Positions 1 through 9,011 are shown, counted from the first letter of the stretch. The stretch: 48,152 nt of DNA from Actinobaculum sp. oral taxon 183 str. F0552 (GCF_000466165.1 NZ_KE951417.1:2238-50389); one strand, 5' to 3'. A program made the numbers and translations. The notes: generated by a model not told the origin, from the sequence alone.

Positions 1-214
1 GCAGGTCCTCGCCCGCCCGCCAGTCGATCACCTGATGGACGGGCGCCCCGGCTCCGGGGCGCCCGTCGCCGTCCGCCTCCTGCGGCGGGGCACCCGGGGG
101 GATGCGCTGCCGGGTCGGCGAGGGGATCGGCGGCGGGCTGAACTGCTCGACCATGTACCACGTGTCCAGCACGTTCAGCTGATCATGCTTGAGAGAACTG
201 CCCCGCTGCTCCAT
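1..214 (-). CDS. N-terminal fragment of an unrecognised protein (runs off the left edge)
   Basis: An open frame reads leftward from an ATG at 214 to the window edge without a stop (71 codons). It begins MEQRGSSLKHDQLN and continues with the phrase WYMVEQFSPPPIP, then a proline- and glycine-rich stretch ending near HQVIDWRAGEDL. The composition looks coding, but I do not recognise the family, and the part that would identify it lies outside the window. A TATAGT box at 228-223 lies 8 nt before the ATG and there is no purine-rich ribosome site, so the mRNA is probably leaderless. This promoter is the main reason for choosing this start. The gene is separated by about 220 bp from the kinase gene on the same strand. 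Confidence 0.5.
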   Translation of the reverse strand, partial: MEQRGSSLKHDQLNVLDTWYMVEQFSPPPIPSPTRQRIPPGAPPQEADGDGRPGAGAPVHQVIDWRAGEDL

Positions 215-222
215 GATGTCAG

Positions 223-228
223 ACTATA
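223..228 (-). promoter_or_regulatory. -10 box (TATAGT) of the left-edge gene, leaderless type
   Basis: TATAGT on the minus strand is followed by 8 nt and then the ATG at 214. No convincing -35 element is visible. With the usual 6-8 nt from -10 to transcription start, the RNA would begin at or next to the start codon. Confidence 0.45.
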
Positions 229-437
229 GACCGATACCGGCCCGCGAGGCACTGTTCGCATACCGGACCGCCGGATTGCGCGCCGTCGCGCCCGCACCCC
301 GTTCGCGCCGGCCAGCCGACGGTGCGCCTGTCGCACGCCCCGGCGCCGCCGTTCGCACCGGCGCATCGGCCCGCGGGCTTAGCCGGCCTGGGCAGCCGGA
401 GAGCCGGCCGGCAGCGGGGTCGAGACGGTTTCGCCGC

Positions 438-1169
438 CTATCCGTCAGCCGAGAGCCGCGGAGGCCGATCGCTTTGCGCGCCGGTCACGGGATGGCCGAC
501 CGGCGCCTTTTCGTCGGCCGCGGAGGCCGAGGCCGATGCCGTCCGCCGAGCCGTCGGCGCAATGCGCACGTCCGCCAGGCGCGCCGAGTCGCGTTCGGCC
601 AGGAGCAGGTCCTCTTGGCGCGCCCACGCACGCCACCAGGCTCCCGGGTCGCCCTCGCGGCGGGTCACGCGCCGCCGCCGTTCGCCCTCGTCGAGGTCGA
701 GCCACACCGACACGTCGAGGAGGGGCGCGCAGGGAGCGCTCGTCGACCCGCAGCCGACCAGGAGGAGGACGTCCGCGCAGCCCCGCGCGGGGATCCTCGC
801 GGGCGGCGACCACCGGCCCGCATGCCAGTCCCACGGGGCCAGCTCGGCCCATCCCCGGTCCCGGACCGGGGCGAGGAGCCGCTCGGCCACGCGCTGCACG
901 CCGTCGGCCAGCCCGTCCCAGCCGGGGACGAAGGCCTCGACTTCGGCGAGGGCCACGGCGACGCCCCGGCCCTCCAGGACGGCGGCGACCTCGGAGGCGA
1001 GACTTGTCTTGCCCGACCCCGACCGCCCGTCGACGCCCACGAGGACCGCCCGGCCGCCCCGCCCGACCAGCCGGGCGACTCGGACGGCCACTTCGAGTGC
1101 CGCATCCGGCGGCCCGTCGGCCCGGTCGGACGGGCGAGCGCGCGGGGAACGGCCTGCCATCCGGCTCAC
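438..1169 (-). CDS. P-loop nucleoside/uridine kinase-like ATP-binding protein
   Basis: A 243-residue protein with a clear Walker A loop, VDGRSGSGKT, at about residues 46-55. This is the pattern of uridine kinase-like proteins of actinobacteria. The middle carries the phrases WDWHAGRW and VWLDLDEGERRRR, compatible with a phosphotransferase fold whose arginine-rich segment acts as a lid. The last 40 residues are Ala/Ser-rich and probably disordered. The start is a GTG that overlaps the stop of the upstream RNA helicase gene by 4 bp (GTGA), so the two are translationally coupled. The substrate cannot be read from sequence. The name 'kinase' follows from the P-loop context, and another small-molecule phosphotransferase is equally possible. 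Confidence 0.7.
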   Translation of the reverse strand: MSRMAGRSPRARPSDRADGPPDAALEVAVRVARLVGRGGRAVLVGVDGRSGSGKTSLASEVAAVLEGRGVAVALAEVEAFVPGWDGLADGVQRVAERLLAPVRDRGWAELAPWDWHAGRWSPPARIPARGCADVLLLVGCGSTSAPCAPLLDVSVWLDLDEGERRRRVTRREGDPGAWWRAWARQEDLLLAERDSARLADVRIAPTARRTASASASAADEKAPVGHPVTGAQSDRPPRLSADG

Positions 1170-3040
1170 CGCCGAGGGCGGCCTTCGGACCGCGGATGCC
1201 GGCCCTCGCGCCTGCCCTCGCGATCGAAGCGGTGGGCGTCCCGGCCGTTGCTGCGGGCGTCGTCTTTGAAGTGCGTGTTCTTCCGCCGATGGGAGCGGCC
1301 CTCTCCGTCGGCCCGCCCGCCGGGGCCGCGATCCTCCGTGATGCGCAGGGCGCGTCCCGACACGCGCGCCGCGAAGATGCGCTCGCGCGCCTCGGCGGTC
1401 AGGGGGACCCCGATCTCCACGAGGGAGAACGTGGGATAGATGTCGATGTGCCCCAGATCCGAACCCCGCAGCCCGCCCTCGTGGGTCAGGGCGCCCACGA
1501 TCGCGCCCGGCTTGACCCTGTCCCTGTGGCCGACCTCCACGCGGTACCGGACGGCGTTGTCCAGGGGCCTGCGCTGGTGCGGCCCGCGGTCCCGCTGCCG
1601 GCGGCCCTCGCCCCGTTCGGGGGAGACGTCGACGGTCAGCCTCTCGGGCTCCTCGCCCGCGACGGGCCCCGGGTCGCGCACGGCCAGGGCCAGGAGGGAG
1701 ACGAGGAGCTCGTCTTGCGGCAGCGGCTCGGCGGCCTCGGCCTGGGCGGCCTCGAAGGAGCGCAGGACGTCCCGGTAGACGGACAGGCGCCCCTTGGCGT
1801 GCCGGGCGATCGCCCGGTCGATCGTGCGCTCGGCGCGAAGCTTGGAGACCTCGGCCAGGGTGGGCAGCTCGACTTGCTCCATGCGCGAGCCCGTCTGCCT
1901 CTCGATCCTACGCAGCCGCGGACGCTCCTTGGGCGTCACGAAGGTCAGAGCCTCGCCCGAGCGGCCGGCCCGACCCGTGCGGCCCACGCGGTGGACGTAG
2001 GTGTCGGTCTCGCGCGGCACGTCGAAGTTGACGACGATGCCGATCCTCTCCACGTCCAGCCCCCGCGCGGCGACGTCGGTGGCCACCAGGACGTCCAGCG
2101 TGCCCTCGCGCAGCCGCGCCACGAGCTTCTCCCGCTCCTTCTGGACGACGTCCCCCGACAGCGCGGCGCTCGCCACGCCGCGCGCCCCCAGTTCGACGGC
2201 CAGATCCTCGGCCGTCGAGCGCGTGCGCACGAACACGAGGGCGGCGTCGGCCTCGGTGACCGCCAGCACGCGCGCCAGGGCGCTGACCTTGTTCCGCTCG
2301 GGGACGACGGCGAACGTCTGGCGGACCGTGGAGACCGTCGTCGCGGGCCGCGATATCGTCACCTCCTCGGGGTCGCGGAGGTGGCGCTCGGCCACCCGGC
2401 GGATAGCCGGGGGCATGGTCGCCGAGAAGAGGGCGGAGATCCGCTCGGCGGGCAGATCGGAGGCGATGGTCTCGACGTCGTCGGCGAAGCCCATGCGCAG
2501 CATCTCGTCGGCCTCGTCGAGGACAAAGTACCGCACGGCGTCCAGGAGCAGGGCGCCGCGGTCCATGAGGTCCATGATGCGGCCCGGCGTCCCCACCACG
2601 ACCTGGGCGCCATGCTCGAGCGCGCGCAGCTGCGGGCCGTAGGGGGAGCCCCCGTAGACGGCCACGACGTCCAGGCCCCGCGACCGGGAGGCGAAGGACT
2701 CGACGGCCTCTGCCCCCTGCATGGCCAGCTCGCGCGTGGGGGTCAGGACGAGGGCCTGGACCCGGGGGTCGTCCGCGTCGATGTGCGCCAGGAGCGGGAG
2801 GGCGAAGGCCGCCGTCTTGCCCGTGCCCGTCTGCGCCACGCCGACGACGTCGCGCCCTTTGAGCAGCAGCGGGATGGCCGAGGCCTGGACGGCCGTGGGG
2901 GAGGCGAAGCCGAGGTCGGTGACGGCAGCGAGGAGGTCCTCGGGCAGGCCGAGGTCGGCGAAGTCCCGGTCGCTCGCGTTGACGTCGCGCCCTCGCTCTT
3001 GTGCGGCGAGGTCGTGAGAGGGCGTGGTGCGTTCGGTCAT
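1166..3040 (-). CDS. deaD: DEAD-box ATP-dependent RNA helicase, DeaD/CsdA type
   Basis: A 624-residue cytoplasmic RNA helicase. Motifs appear in order: Q motif near residue 45-55 (FASPTAVQ), Walker A AQTGTGKT at 69-76, PTRELA at 101-106, TPGR at 151-154, DEAD at 175-178, SAT at 206-208, and HRVGRTGRAG in the second RecA domain. A C-terminal DbpA-type RNA-binding domain follows (YRVEVGHRDRVKPGAIVGAL), then a basic Arg/Asp/Gly-rich tail. This domain order is that of DeaD proteins, which unwind rRNA during ribosome assembly and cold adaptation. The ATG start is preceded by AGGTGG at a good distance. A TAGACT box about 100 nt upstream (3149-3144) suggests a long 5' leader. The kinase gene overlaps its stop codon. 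Confidence 0.95.
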   Translation of the reverse strand: MTERTTPSHDLAAQERGRDVNASDRDFADLGLPEDLLAAVTDLGFASPTAVQASAIPLLLKGRDVVGVAQTGTGKTAAFALPLLAHIDADDPRVQALVLTPTRELAMQGAEAVESFASRSRGLDVVAVYGGSPYGPQLRALEHGAQVVVGTPGRIMDLMDRGALLLDAVRYFVLDEADEMLRMGFADDVETIASDLPAERISALFSATMPPAIRRVAERHLRDPEEVTISRPATTVSTVRQTFAVVPERNKVSALARVLAVTEADAALVFVRTRSTAEDLAVELGARGVASAALSGDVVQKEREKLVARLREGTLDVLVATDVAARGLDVERIGIVVNFDVPRETDTYVHRVGRTGRAGRSGEALTFVTPKERPRLRRIERQTGSRMEQVELPTLAEVSKLRAERTIDRAIARHAKGRLSVYRDVLRSFEAAQAEAAEPLPQDELLVSLLALAVRDPGPVAGEEPERLTVDVSPERGEGRRQRDRGPHQRRPLDNAVRYRVEVGHRDRVKPGAIVGALTHEGGLRGSDLGHIDIYPTFSLVEIGVPLTAEARERIFAARVSGRALRITEDRGPGGRADGEGRSHRRKNTHFKDDARSNGRDAHRFDREGRREGRHPRSEGRPRR

Positions 3041-3348
3041 TGATCCACCTGTGTCGAGCCAGCACGCGCCGAGGAACCTGACAACACTACGCGTTCGCCC
3101 ATGTCCTCCAGGCGATCAGCTGGGGCGCCCGCGCGCCTCGCAAAGTCTAGTTGTCCGCCTGCGGAACGGGACGCGAACCGTCCGTGACGTCTCACACCAC
3201 CCGTGGTGGGAGACGGGCCCCGCCGCCTCCGCGAAGCGCTGACCCGACCGGGCGTTCGCGCGGCCGCTGCGCACGAGCCCGCCCGGGCCGCCCCGCCTTC
3301 CCGCCGTTCTGCAGGAAGGCGCTCGACGAGGAAGCCGTCGACCGCTTC
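3041..3348. other. Intergenic region between deaD and the MFS gene
   Basis: About 308 bp with no credible gene. On the minus strand it contains a TAGACT -10 candidate (3149-3144) for deaD and the probable deaD leader. It also holds an inverted repeat at 3189-3214 (see repeat entry) just downstream of the MFS stop codon. The remainder is GC-rich with no other recognisable structure. Confidence 0.5.
3189..3214. repeat. Inverted repeat, 12-bp arms with one mismatch
   Basis: GTCTCACACCAC and GTGGTGGGAGAC are separated by 2 bp and are complementary except at one position. The element lies 135 nt beyond the MFS stop and just upstream of the putative deaD promoter. It lacks a T tract on the minus strand, so a classical intrinsic terminator is doubtful. 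It could be a transcription end with an atypical tail, or a protein-binding site. Confidence 0.45.
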
Positions 3349-4920
3349 CTACCGATCGTCCCCGGAGCCCTGGCCGCGCGAGGCCAGCTCCGCTTCCTCC
3401 GCGGATCCCGGGAGCGGGCGGATTCGCCGCACGGCGACGAGGGCCGCGACCAGGATGAGGGCGAGCGCGCCGATCGCCACGGCGAAGGCCGCCTGCCGGG
3501 AGGGCAGGATCGCGGCGTAGACGAGGCCGGCGACGGCCACGCAGAATGCGGCGCCGAGGGTGTCGGCGAGCTGGATGGCAGAGGACGTGGCGCCGTGGCG
3601 GTCCCGCGGCGTCATGGCCAGCGCCAGCACGGACATGGCCGGGAAGACGAGCCCGATCCCTAGGCCGGCGAGCGTCCAGCCCACGACCACGAACCCCGCT
3701 GGGACGGCCGCGAACGAGCCGGGGGCGACCAGCGCGACGCCCGCGAACTGACATGCGACGGCGATGGCCGGCAGGCGCCGGGTCAGCCGCGGCGAGACGA
3801 CGCGTCCGTGGATCCACGACCCGAGGGCCCACGTCACCGAGCCGACCGTGAGGATGAGCCCCGCCGGAGTCGGCGACCATCCGTGGACCTCTTTGAGGAG
3901 GAGGGGCAGGAAGGCCTCGATCCCGATGAAGACGCCCGAGACCAGGCCGCGCACGAGCACCGTGGAGGCCAGGCCTCGCCGCAGCGCGAAGGTCCCCGGC
4001 GGCAGCAGCGGGCGCACGCACGCGAAGGTCGCCGCGGCGGCCGCCCCCGCCGCTGCGTAGACCCACGCGGTCAAGCCGCCCGAATCCGCGCCCGAGAGGA
4101 TCTGCAGGGTCGCCACGGCCGCTCCCGCGCCGGCCGCCGGCAAGAGGATGCGCCCCGTCCCCGTGAGCGGCCGGGGGCCGTGGGTCCGCGGGATCCGCCG
4201 CGTGCCTGCGACCACGACCGGGAAGGCGGCCGCCAGGAGCGCCGGGACGGCTCCGAAGACTAGCCGCCATGAGGCGTGCTCCACCAGGAAGCCCGCGATC
4301 CCCGGCCCGACGAGGGACGGCACGATCCAAGCCGCCGACAGCGAAGCGAAGATCGGGGACTGGCGCTCGGTCCTCACGCTCGAGCCGACCATCGCGTACA
4401 GGGGGACGACGCACATGCCCGCGCCCAGGCCCTGAACGGCCCGCCCCACCACGAAGACCGGCATGTTCGGCGCGGCGGTGCAGACGACGAGCCCCGCCGA
4501 CAGCACGCCGATGCCCAGGTGGAGGCAGCTCTGGGGCGACTTCGCGTCGCACCACAGGCCCGCGAAGGCGGTCGTGACGAGCTGCGCGGCTAACGGGATG
4601 CCCATCGCCACCGCGTACAGGTTGAGCCCGTGCAGCCGCGAGGCGACGGTGGGCATGGCGGTTCCCACCGCGACGGCCTCGAAGGCCACGGCCGTGATCA
4701 CGCTGACGGAGATGACCAGGAGGAAGCGTTCCGTGGCGCGGTCCACGTACGACGGCCCCGTGCCCGCCGTCCCGCCCGCGACGCCGCCGGCAGCGCCCGC
4801 CGGGTCCTCCGGGCGATTCGGGGCCGCCCCGTTCCGACCCGCGCCCGCCGGGCCTTCCTGGCTCATCCGCTCCGCGCGCGCCCGCCTCCCGCGGATCGGC
4901 TCGCTCGCCGGCTCGTCCAT
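3349..4920 (-). CDS. MFS transporter (multidrug-type efflux permease)
   Basis: An integral membrane protein of about 523 residues with many hydrophobic helices of the major facilitator superfamily. After a hydrophilic Pro/Ala/Gly-rich N-terminal tail, TM1 begins near FLLVISVSVITAVAFEA. The segment MPTVASRLHGLNLYAVAMGI and the later GRAVQGLGAGMCVVPLYA resemble motifs of drug:H+ antiporters of the DHA2/EmrB kind. I prefer the ATG at 4920 (MDEPASEP) because GGAGGG lies 7 nt upstream. An in-frame ATG 57 nt further upstream has no ribosome site. The substrate is unknown. It is transcribed alone, away from aspS. Confidence 0.85.
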   Translation of the reverse strand: MDEPASEPIRGRRARAERMSQEGPAGAGRNGAAPNRPEDPAGAAGGVAGGTAGTGPSYVDRATERFLLVISVSVITAVAFEAVAVGTAMPTVASRLHGLNLYAVAMGIPLAAQLVTTAFAGLWCDAKSPQSCLHLGIGVLSAGLVVCTAAPNMPVFVVGRAVQGLGAGMCVVPLYAMVGSSVRTERQSPIFASLSAAWIVPSLVGPGIAGFLVEHASWRLVFGAVPALLAAAFPVVVAGTRRIPRTHGPRPLTGTGRILLPAAGAGAAVATLQILSGADSGGLTAWVYAAAGAAAAATFACVRPLLPPGTFALRRGLASTVLVRGLVSGVFIGIEAFLPLLLKEVHGWSPTPAGLILTVGSVTWALGSWIHGRVVSPRLTRRLPAIAVACQFAGVALVAPGSFAAVPAGFVVVGWTLAGLGIGLVFPAMSVLALAMTPRDRHGATSSAIQLADTLGAAFCVAVAGLVYAAILPSRQAAFAVAIGALALILVAALVAVRRIRPLPGSAEEAELASRGQGSGDDR

Positions 4921-5038
4921 GTTCGCACCCTCCAATCGCGACGAGGGAATTTTTCCAGAGTCCGGCGTCCCTCGCACGCGGAGTGTGACGATCGCGGCGT
5001 TTGCGGGCGTCGGGCCGGGCGGCGCCCCTCGGCGGGGC

Positions 5039-5051
5039 TAGCATGTTCGGA
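5039..5051 (+). promoter_or_regulatory. -10 box (TAGCAT) upstream of aspS, next to an in-frame ATG
   Basis: TAGCAT at 5039-5044 is followed by exactly 6 nt and an ATG at 5051 that is in frame with aspS. The same geometry (TANNNT, 6 nt, start) occurs at several other genes here. Transcription starting here would produce an mRNA whose first codon is the ATG at 5051, upstream of the conventional GTG. Confidence 0.5.
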
Positions 5052-5119
5052 TGGCCGCCGCTCGTCTGGCGGGGCCGGACGACCGCCCGTCTAGCGGTCC
5101 AGATCGAAAAGAGGTATAC

Positions 5120-6919
5120 GTGCTTCGCACGCGCATGGCCGGTTCGCTCCGGCCCGAGGACATCGGCTCGACCGTCACCCTCGCGGGGTGGGTCGATCGC
5201 CGTCGCGACCACGGCGGAATCGCCTTCATCGACGTCCGGGACGCCTCGGGCATCGCCCAGGCGACGATCCGCGAGGAGGTCGCCCACGAGCTCAGGAACG
5301 AGTACTGCGTCCAGGTGAGGGGCGTCGTGCGCGAGCGCCCGGAGGGCAACGCCAACCCGTCCCTGGCCACGGGGGAGGTCGAAGTGGAGGCCGAGGACGT
5401 CGCCGTCGTCAACCCGAGCGCGCCCCTTCCCTTCCAGGTCTCCGAGCACGCCGAGGACTCCGGGCAGGTGGGGGAGGAGGCCCGCCTGGCCTACCGCTAC
5501 CTCGACCTGCGCCGGGCCCCGATGCAGCGCGCCATGCGGCTGCGCGCCAAGGTCAACCAGGCCGCGCGGCGGGTCCTGGACGCCGAAGGCTTCGTCGAAG
5601 TCGAGACCCCGACCCTGACCCGCTCCACGCCGGAGGGCGCGCGCGATTTCCTCGTCCCCGCCCGGCTCAACCCCGGCTCGTGGTACGCGCTGCCGCAGTC
5701 GCCTCAGCTGTTCAAACAGCTGCTCATGGTGGCGGGGATGGAGCGCTACTATCAGATCGCCCGCTGCTATCGAGACGAAGACTTCCGCGCCGACCGCCAA
5801 CCCGAGTTCACCCAGCTCGACGTCGAGATGTCCTTCGTCGACCAGGACGACGTCATCGCCGTGGCCGAGGGCGTTCTGCGAGAAGTGTGGGCCCTCGTCG
5901 GATACGATCTGGCGACCCCGATCCCGCGCATGACGTACGCCGACGCGATGGAACGCTACGGATCCGACAAGCCCGACCTGCGCTTCGGATGCGAGCTCGT
6001 CGACCTCACCGAATACTTCGAGGGCACGCCCTTCCGTGTCTTCCAGAGTCCGTACGTGGGGGCGGTGGTCATGCCCGGCGGGGCCTCGCAGCCGCGCCGA
6101 ACCTTCGACAAGTGGCAGGAGTGGGCGAAGGCCCGCGGCGCGAAGGGCCTCGCCTACGTGACGATCGCCGACGACGGCACGCTGGGCGGCCCGGTCGCGA
6201 AGAACATCTCCGAATCCGAGCGCGCCGGGCTGGCCGAAAAGGTCGGGGCCGAGCCCGGCGACTGCGTGTTCTTCGCCGCCGGGGAGGCGACCGCTTCTCG
6301 CGAGCTGCTCGGTGCGGCGCGCCTGGAGATCGGCAAGCGCTGCGGCCTCATCGACCCGAAGGCGTGGGCGTTCACGTGGGTGGTGGACGCGCCGCTGTTC
6401 AAGCCCTCGGGGGTCGCGGCAGCGGAGGGCGACGTCGCACTCGGGCATTCGGCGTGGACGGCCGTGCACCACGCCTTCACCTCGCCCAAGCCCGAATGCC
6501 TCGACACCTTCGACGTCGACCCGGAAAACGCACTGGCCTACGCCTACGACATCGTGTGCAACGGAAACGAGATCGGCGGAGGGTCGATCCGCATCCACAG
6601 GCGCGACGTCCAGGAGCGGGTGTTCAAGGTCATGGGGCTCTCGGCCGAGGAGGCGCAGGTCAAATTCGGCTTCCTGCTGGACGCCTTCAAGTTCGGCGCC
6701 CCGCCCCACGGCGGAATCGCCTTCGGCTGGGACCGCATCGTCTCGCTTCTCACCGACGCCCCCTCGATTCGGGACGTCATCGCCTTCCCGAAGATCGGCG
6801 CCGGCTGGGATCCGCTCACGGACGCGCCCGCGCCGATCACCGCGCAGCAGCGCAAGGAGGCGGGAGTGGACGCCAAGCCCAGGGACGCCGAGGCCGGAAA
6901 GACCGGGGCGGCGCAGTAG
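5120..6919 (+). CDS. aspS: Aspartate--tRNA ligase
   Basis: A class II synthetase of 599 residues from the GTG at 5120, charging tRNA with aspartate. The N-terminal OB-fold anticodon domain includes [15 protein letters not shown]. Motif 2 lies around [20 protein letters not shown], the bacterial GAD insertion domain is in the middle, and motif 3 is [13 protein letters not shown] near the C-terminus. I chose GTG 5120 because AGAGG precedes it and [10 protein letters not shown] is the usual beginning of the family. A leaderless ATG at 5051 would add 23 residues of low-complexity sequence. The C-terminal 20 residues are a variable Lys/Ala-rich tail. Whether it also charges tRNA-Asn for amidotransferase use cannot be told here. 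Confidence 0.95.
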   Translation: MLRTRMAGSLRPEDIGSTVTLAGWVDRRRDHGGIAFIDVRDASGIAQATIREEVAHELRNEYCVQVRGVVRERPEGNANPSLATGEVEVEAEDVAVVNPSAPLPFQVSEHAEDSGQVGEEARLAYRYLDLRRAPMQRAMRLRAKVNQAARRVLDAEGFVEVETPTLTRSTPEGARDFLVPARLNPGSWYALPQSPQLFKQLLMVAGMERYYQIARCYRDEDFRADRQPEFTQLDVEMSFVDQDDVIAVAEGVLREVWALVGYDLATPIPRMTYADAMERYGSDKPDLRFGCELVDLTEYFEGTPFRVFQSPYVGAVVMPGGASQPRRTFDKWQEWAKARGAKGLAYVTIADDGTLGGPVAKNISESERAGLAEKVGAEPGDCVFFAAGEATASRELLGAARLEIGKRCGLIDPKAWAFTWVVDAPLFKPSGVAAAEGDVALGHSAWTAVHHAFTSPKPECLDTFDVDPENALAYAYDIVCNGNEIGGGSIRIHRRDVQERVFKVMGLSAEEAQVKFGFLLDAFKFGAPPHGGIAFGWDRIVSLLTDAPSIRDVIAFPKIGAGWDPLTDAPAPITAQQRKEAGVDAKPRDAEAGKTGAAQ

Positions 6920-7155
6920 CCGGGGGCGAGCCGTCTGGTGTCCCTTCGACGCCGGGGCGTCGGCGGCGCTCGTCAGGCGGGGCGGGGCCCGGCTCCCCGC
7001 ACAAGTCGGCTCGCAGGCGCGCAGGCTCGCGCCACGTCGACGCCAGGCGGCTTGTATTGAATCGGCTGACCCGCGGGGGAGGGCCTGTACGACTCGGACG
7101 CCAAGGAAGCCACGACCCGGCTGGCCCGCGGGCGCGGGGGAGGGCCGAGCCGCGA

Positions 7156-7722
7156 TCACCCGGGCGCGCGCCGACGCCAGTAGCCGACGAGCCCGACGGT
7201 CAAAGCGAACGGCCATAGAGCCGCCGGGGTGTAGGCGGCGATCAGGGCCGCGCGCTGGCCCGCGTTCATGCCCGCCATCGGCGTCCAGCCGTCCCATGCC
7301 CCCGCGCTCACGCCGATGATCTGCACGGCGATCTCGCCGACGACGATGAAAAGGGCGAATGCCCCTGCGCCGCCGACGGTCACTGCGAGGCGGCGATGAA
7401 TGGTCTTCCCGCCCAGTCGCGGCACCCACTGCGGGACTTTCTCGCCCCAGCCGTAGCACAGCCCCAGGCAGAGCGCCGCGGCTGAGATCTGCAAAGCGTC
7501 GAGGCAGAGAACGTAGGCGATCCCCGACGCGTTCGAACGGTAGAGGGCGGCCTCGGCGAATCCGGTGTCGGCGCCGGCGAGCATGGCGATGCGCCAGCAG
7601 GCGGAGGGAAGCGGGCTGAGAAAGGCCGTCCAGCAGGCTGCCTTCGCCCAGCGCTGCGGCGCCCGCCCGGTCGGGCCGGGAGACGAGGCGAAGTTAAATA
7701 GATCCTTTATTCTAAAATTCAT
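7156..7722 (-). CDS. Small multi-pass membrane protein of unknown function
   Basis: A 188-residue hydrophobic protein with four likely membrane helices (about residues 29-50, 66-90, 113-136 and 156-182) and Trp/Arg-rich loops. No catalytic motif is visible and I do not recognise a named family. It is transcribed divergently from a TetR-family regulator with starts only 28 bp apart, which suggests that the regulator controls it. The first codons are unusually AT-rich (MNFRIKDLFNF). A TATACT box at 7734-7729 sits 6 nt before the ATG, so the mRNA is probably leaderless. A transporter or integral membrane target of the regulator is a reasonable inference, not shown. Confidence 0.65.
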   Translation of the reverse strand: MNFRIKDLFNFASSPGPTGRAPQRWAKAACWTAFLSPLPSACWRIAMLAGADTGFAEAALYRSNASGIAYVLCLDALQISAAALCLGLCYGWGEKVPQWVPRLGGKTIHRRLAVTVGGAGAFALFIVVGEIAVQIIGVSAGAWDGWTPMAGMNAGQRAALIAAYTPAALWPFALTVGLVGYWRRRAPG

Positions 7723-7749
7723 GCCGTGAGTATATTACACTGGTTTGCC
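7723..7749. promoter_or_regulatory. Overlapping divergent promoters with candidate TetR operator
   Basis: The AT-rich core GTGAGTATATTACAC (7726-7740) contains -10 candidates on both strands. On the minus strand TATACT lies 6 nt from the membrane-protein ATG. On the plus strand TACACT (7736-7741) lies 8 nt from the regulator ATG. The 15-bp core has GTG...CAC ends and an inner GTA...TAC, a weak palindrome suited to a dimeric repressor. One bound TetR dimer would block both promoters. Confidence 0.45.
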
Positions 7750-8331
7750 ATGGCCAGGCCTGCAAAATTCCGCACAGACGATCTTCTGGACGCCGCCGCG
7801 AAAGCCATCCTGGAGCACGGCCGCGACGCGTCCGTCTCTGAGGTCGGGCACATCGCAGGTGCCCCGACGGGATCGATCTACCACCGTTTCTCATCCCGCA
7901 CCGAGCTGTTCGTCGGCCTGTGGCTGCGTTCCGTCCGGCGCTTCCAGGCGGGCTTCATGGAGGCCTGCCGCACACCGGACGCCCGGAAGGCCGTCCTCGT
8001 GGCGGCCGGCCACATCCCCAGATTCTGCCGCGACCATCCCCTGGACGCCTTGGGGATGACCCTCTTCCGGCAGACGGCCCTCCTTCCGGTGGCCCCGGAG
8101 TCCTACCGCGAGGAGGTCGCCACCCTCAACGACGAGATCAACGCCGTCCGCAGCGACCTGGTGCGCCGCCGCTACGGCCAGGTCGACGAACGCCGCACGG
8201 CCCTGCTCGTGACCGCCACCCACATGTGCCCCTACGGCCTGGTGCGCCCCTACGTGGGAGGCGACATCCCCGATTGGATCGACGAGGCCGCCACCGCCAG
8301 CGCCGAGGCCATAGCCGCCCTGGGCGACTGA
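7750..8331 (+). CDS. TetR-family transcriptional regulator
   Basis: A 193-residue DNA-binding protein. The N-terminal helix-turn-helix covers about residues 8-45: DDLLDAAAKAILEHG, then VSEVGHIAGAPTGSIYHRFS, the typical TetR recognition helix ending in IYHRFSSRTEL. The C-terminal ligand-binding and dimerisation half is helical and variable. The ATG at 7750 (MARPAKFR) is chosen because it fits the family N-terminus. An upstream in-frame GTG would add 8 residues that lie in the promoter. It faces away from the small membrane protein gene and likely represses it and itself. The inducer is unknown. Confidence 0.9.
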   Translation: MARPAKFRTDDLLDAAAKAILEHGRDASVSEVGHIAGAPTGSIYHRFSSRTELFVGLWLRSVRRFQAGFMEACRTPDARKAVLVAAGHIPRFCRDHPLDALGMTLFRQTALLPVAPESYREEVATLNDEINAVRSDLVRRRYGQVDERRTALLVTATHMCPYGLVRPYVGGDIPDWIDEAATASAEAIAALGD

Positions 8332-8508
8332 CCGGCGCCGCCTCCAGGCCCGGGCCGCGAGGTGGCCGAAGCCGGGCCGGCCGACCCGGGGCCCGCTCGG
8401 TGTCGCCGCCGGCAGATGTCAGGCGATCCTGATCGACAGCCGCCGCCTGCGTCCCCGGGGAGTCGCCCTGCCATTGTCCGCTTGAACTCGTGCAGTGCGC
8501 CCGGGGAG

Positions 8509-8946
8509 TCATGGCGCGCAGGCCGCGCCGCCGGCGGGCGGGAAGCGGACGAAGGCGCGGCACCCTTCGTCCGCCAGATCCGTCAGTCCCGCGCTTCGGT
8601 AGAAGGACGCCGTCTTCTCCTCGTCGTCGGCGATGAGGACCAGCTGGCGCACGTGCGCGAAGCGCTCCAGCGCCGCGGCGAGGAGGCGGGCGCCTATGCC
8701 TCGGCGCTGGCGGTCCGGGCGGACGAGGACGTCCTGTACGTAGGCGATCGAGGCGTCGTCGCCGACGGCGCGGACGAGGCCGACGAGCTCCGGCCCGTCC
8801 CACGCCCCCATCCGCCACAGGGAGCCGGCGACGGCGCGGTGCAGCCCGGCGGGGTCCCGAGTGTAGCTCGACCACCCGACCGAGCCGTAGAGGGCGAGGA
8901 GATCGCTCTGCGAGACCGGGCGATCCGGCGAGTACACGAGGGTCAT
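8509..8946 (-). CDS. GNAT-family N-acetyltransferase
   Basis: A 145-residue protein with the GNAT fold. The acetyl-CoA pyrophosphate-binding loop is RQRRGIGARLL (about residues 79-89), followed by the helix AALERFAHV and a late strand with FYRSAGL. Size and motif fit a stand-alone small-molecule or protein acetyltransferase. The acceptor is unknown. It follows the RBBP9-like hydrolase gene on the same strand by 65 bp and is probably co-transcribed with it. It converges with the TetR gene across a 177-bp gap in which I see no gene. Confidence 0.88.
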   Translation of the reverse strand: MTLVYSPDRPVSQSDLLALYGSVGWSSYTRDPAGLHRAVAGSLWRMGAWDGPELVGLVRAVGDDASIAYVQDVLVRPDRQRRGIGARLLAAALERFAHVRQLVLIADDEEKTASFYRSAGLTDLADEGCRAFVRFPPAGGAACAP

Positions 8947-9011
8947 GAGGAGGCCTTTCGAAGGGTCGGGCAGGTCGCCGCCGATCGCGGCCGTCTCCCG
9001 CAGTCAGGCCG

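Noticed and set aside
536-3043. An 835-codon plus-strand frame opposite deaD and the kinase
   Set aside because: The minus-strand frame has complete helicase motifs; the plus frame is its low-complexity mirror without any domain.
3116-7459. A 1447-codon open frame on the minus strand across the MFS gene and antisense to aspS
   Set aside because: It is Arg/Gly/Pro-rich antisense and off-frame noise over recognisable genes, as expected at this GC content.
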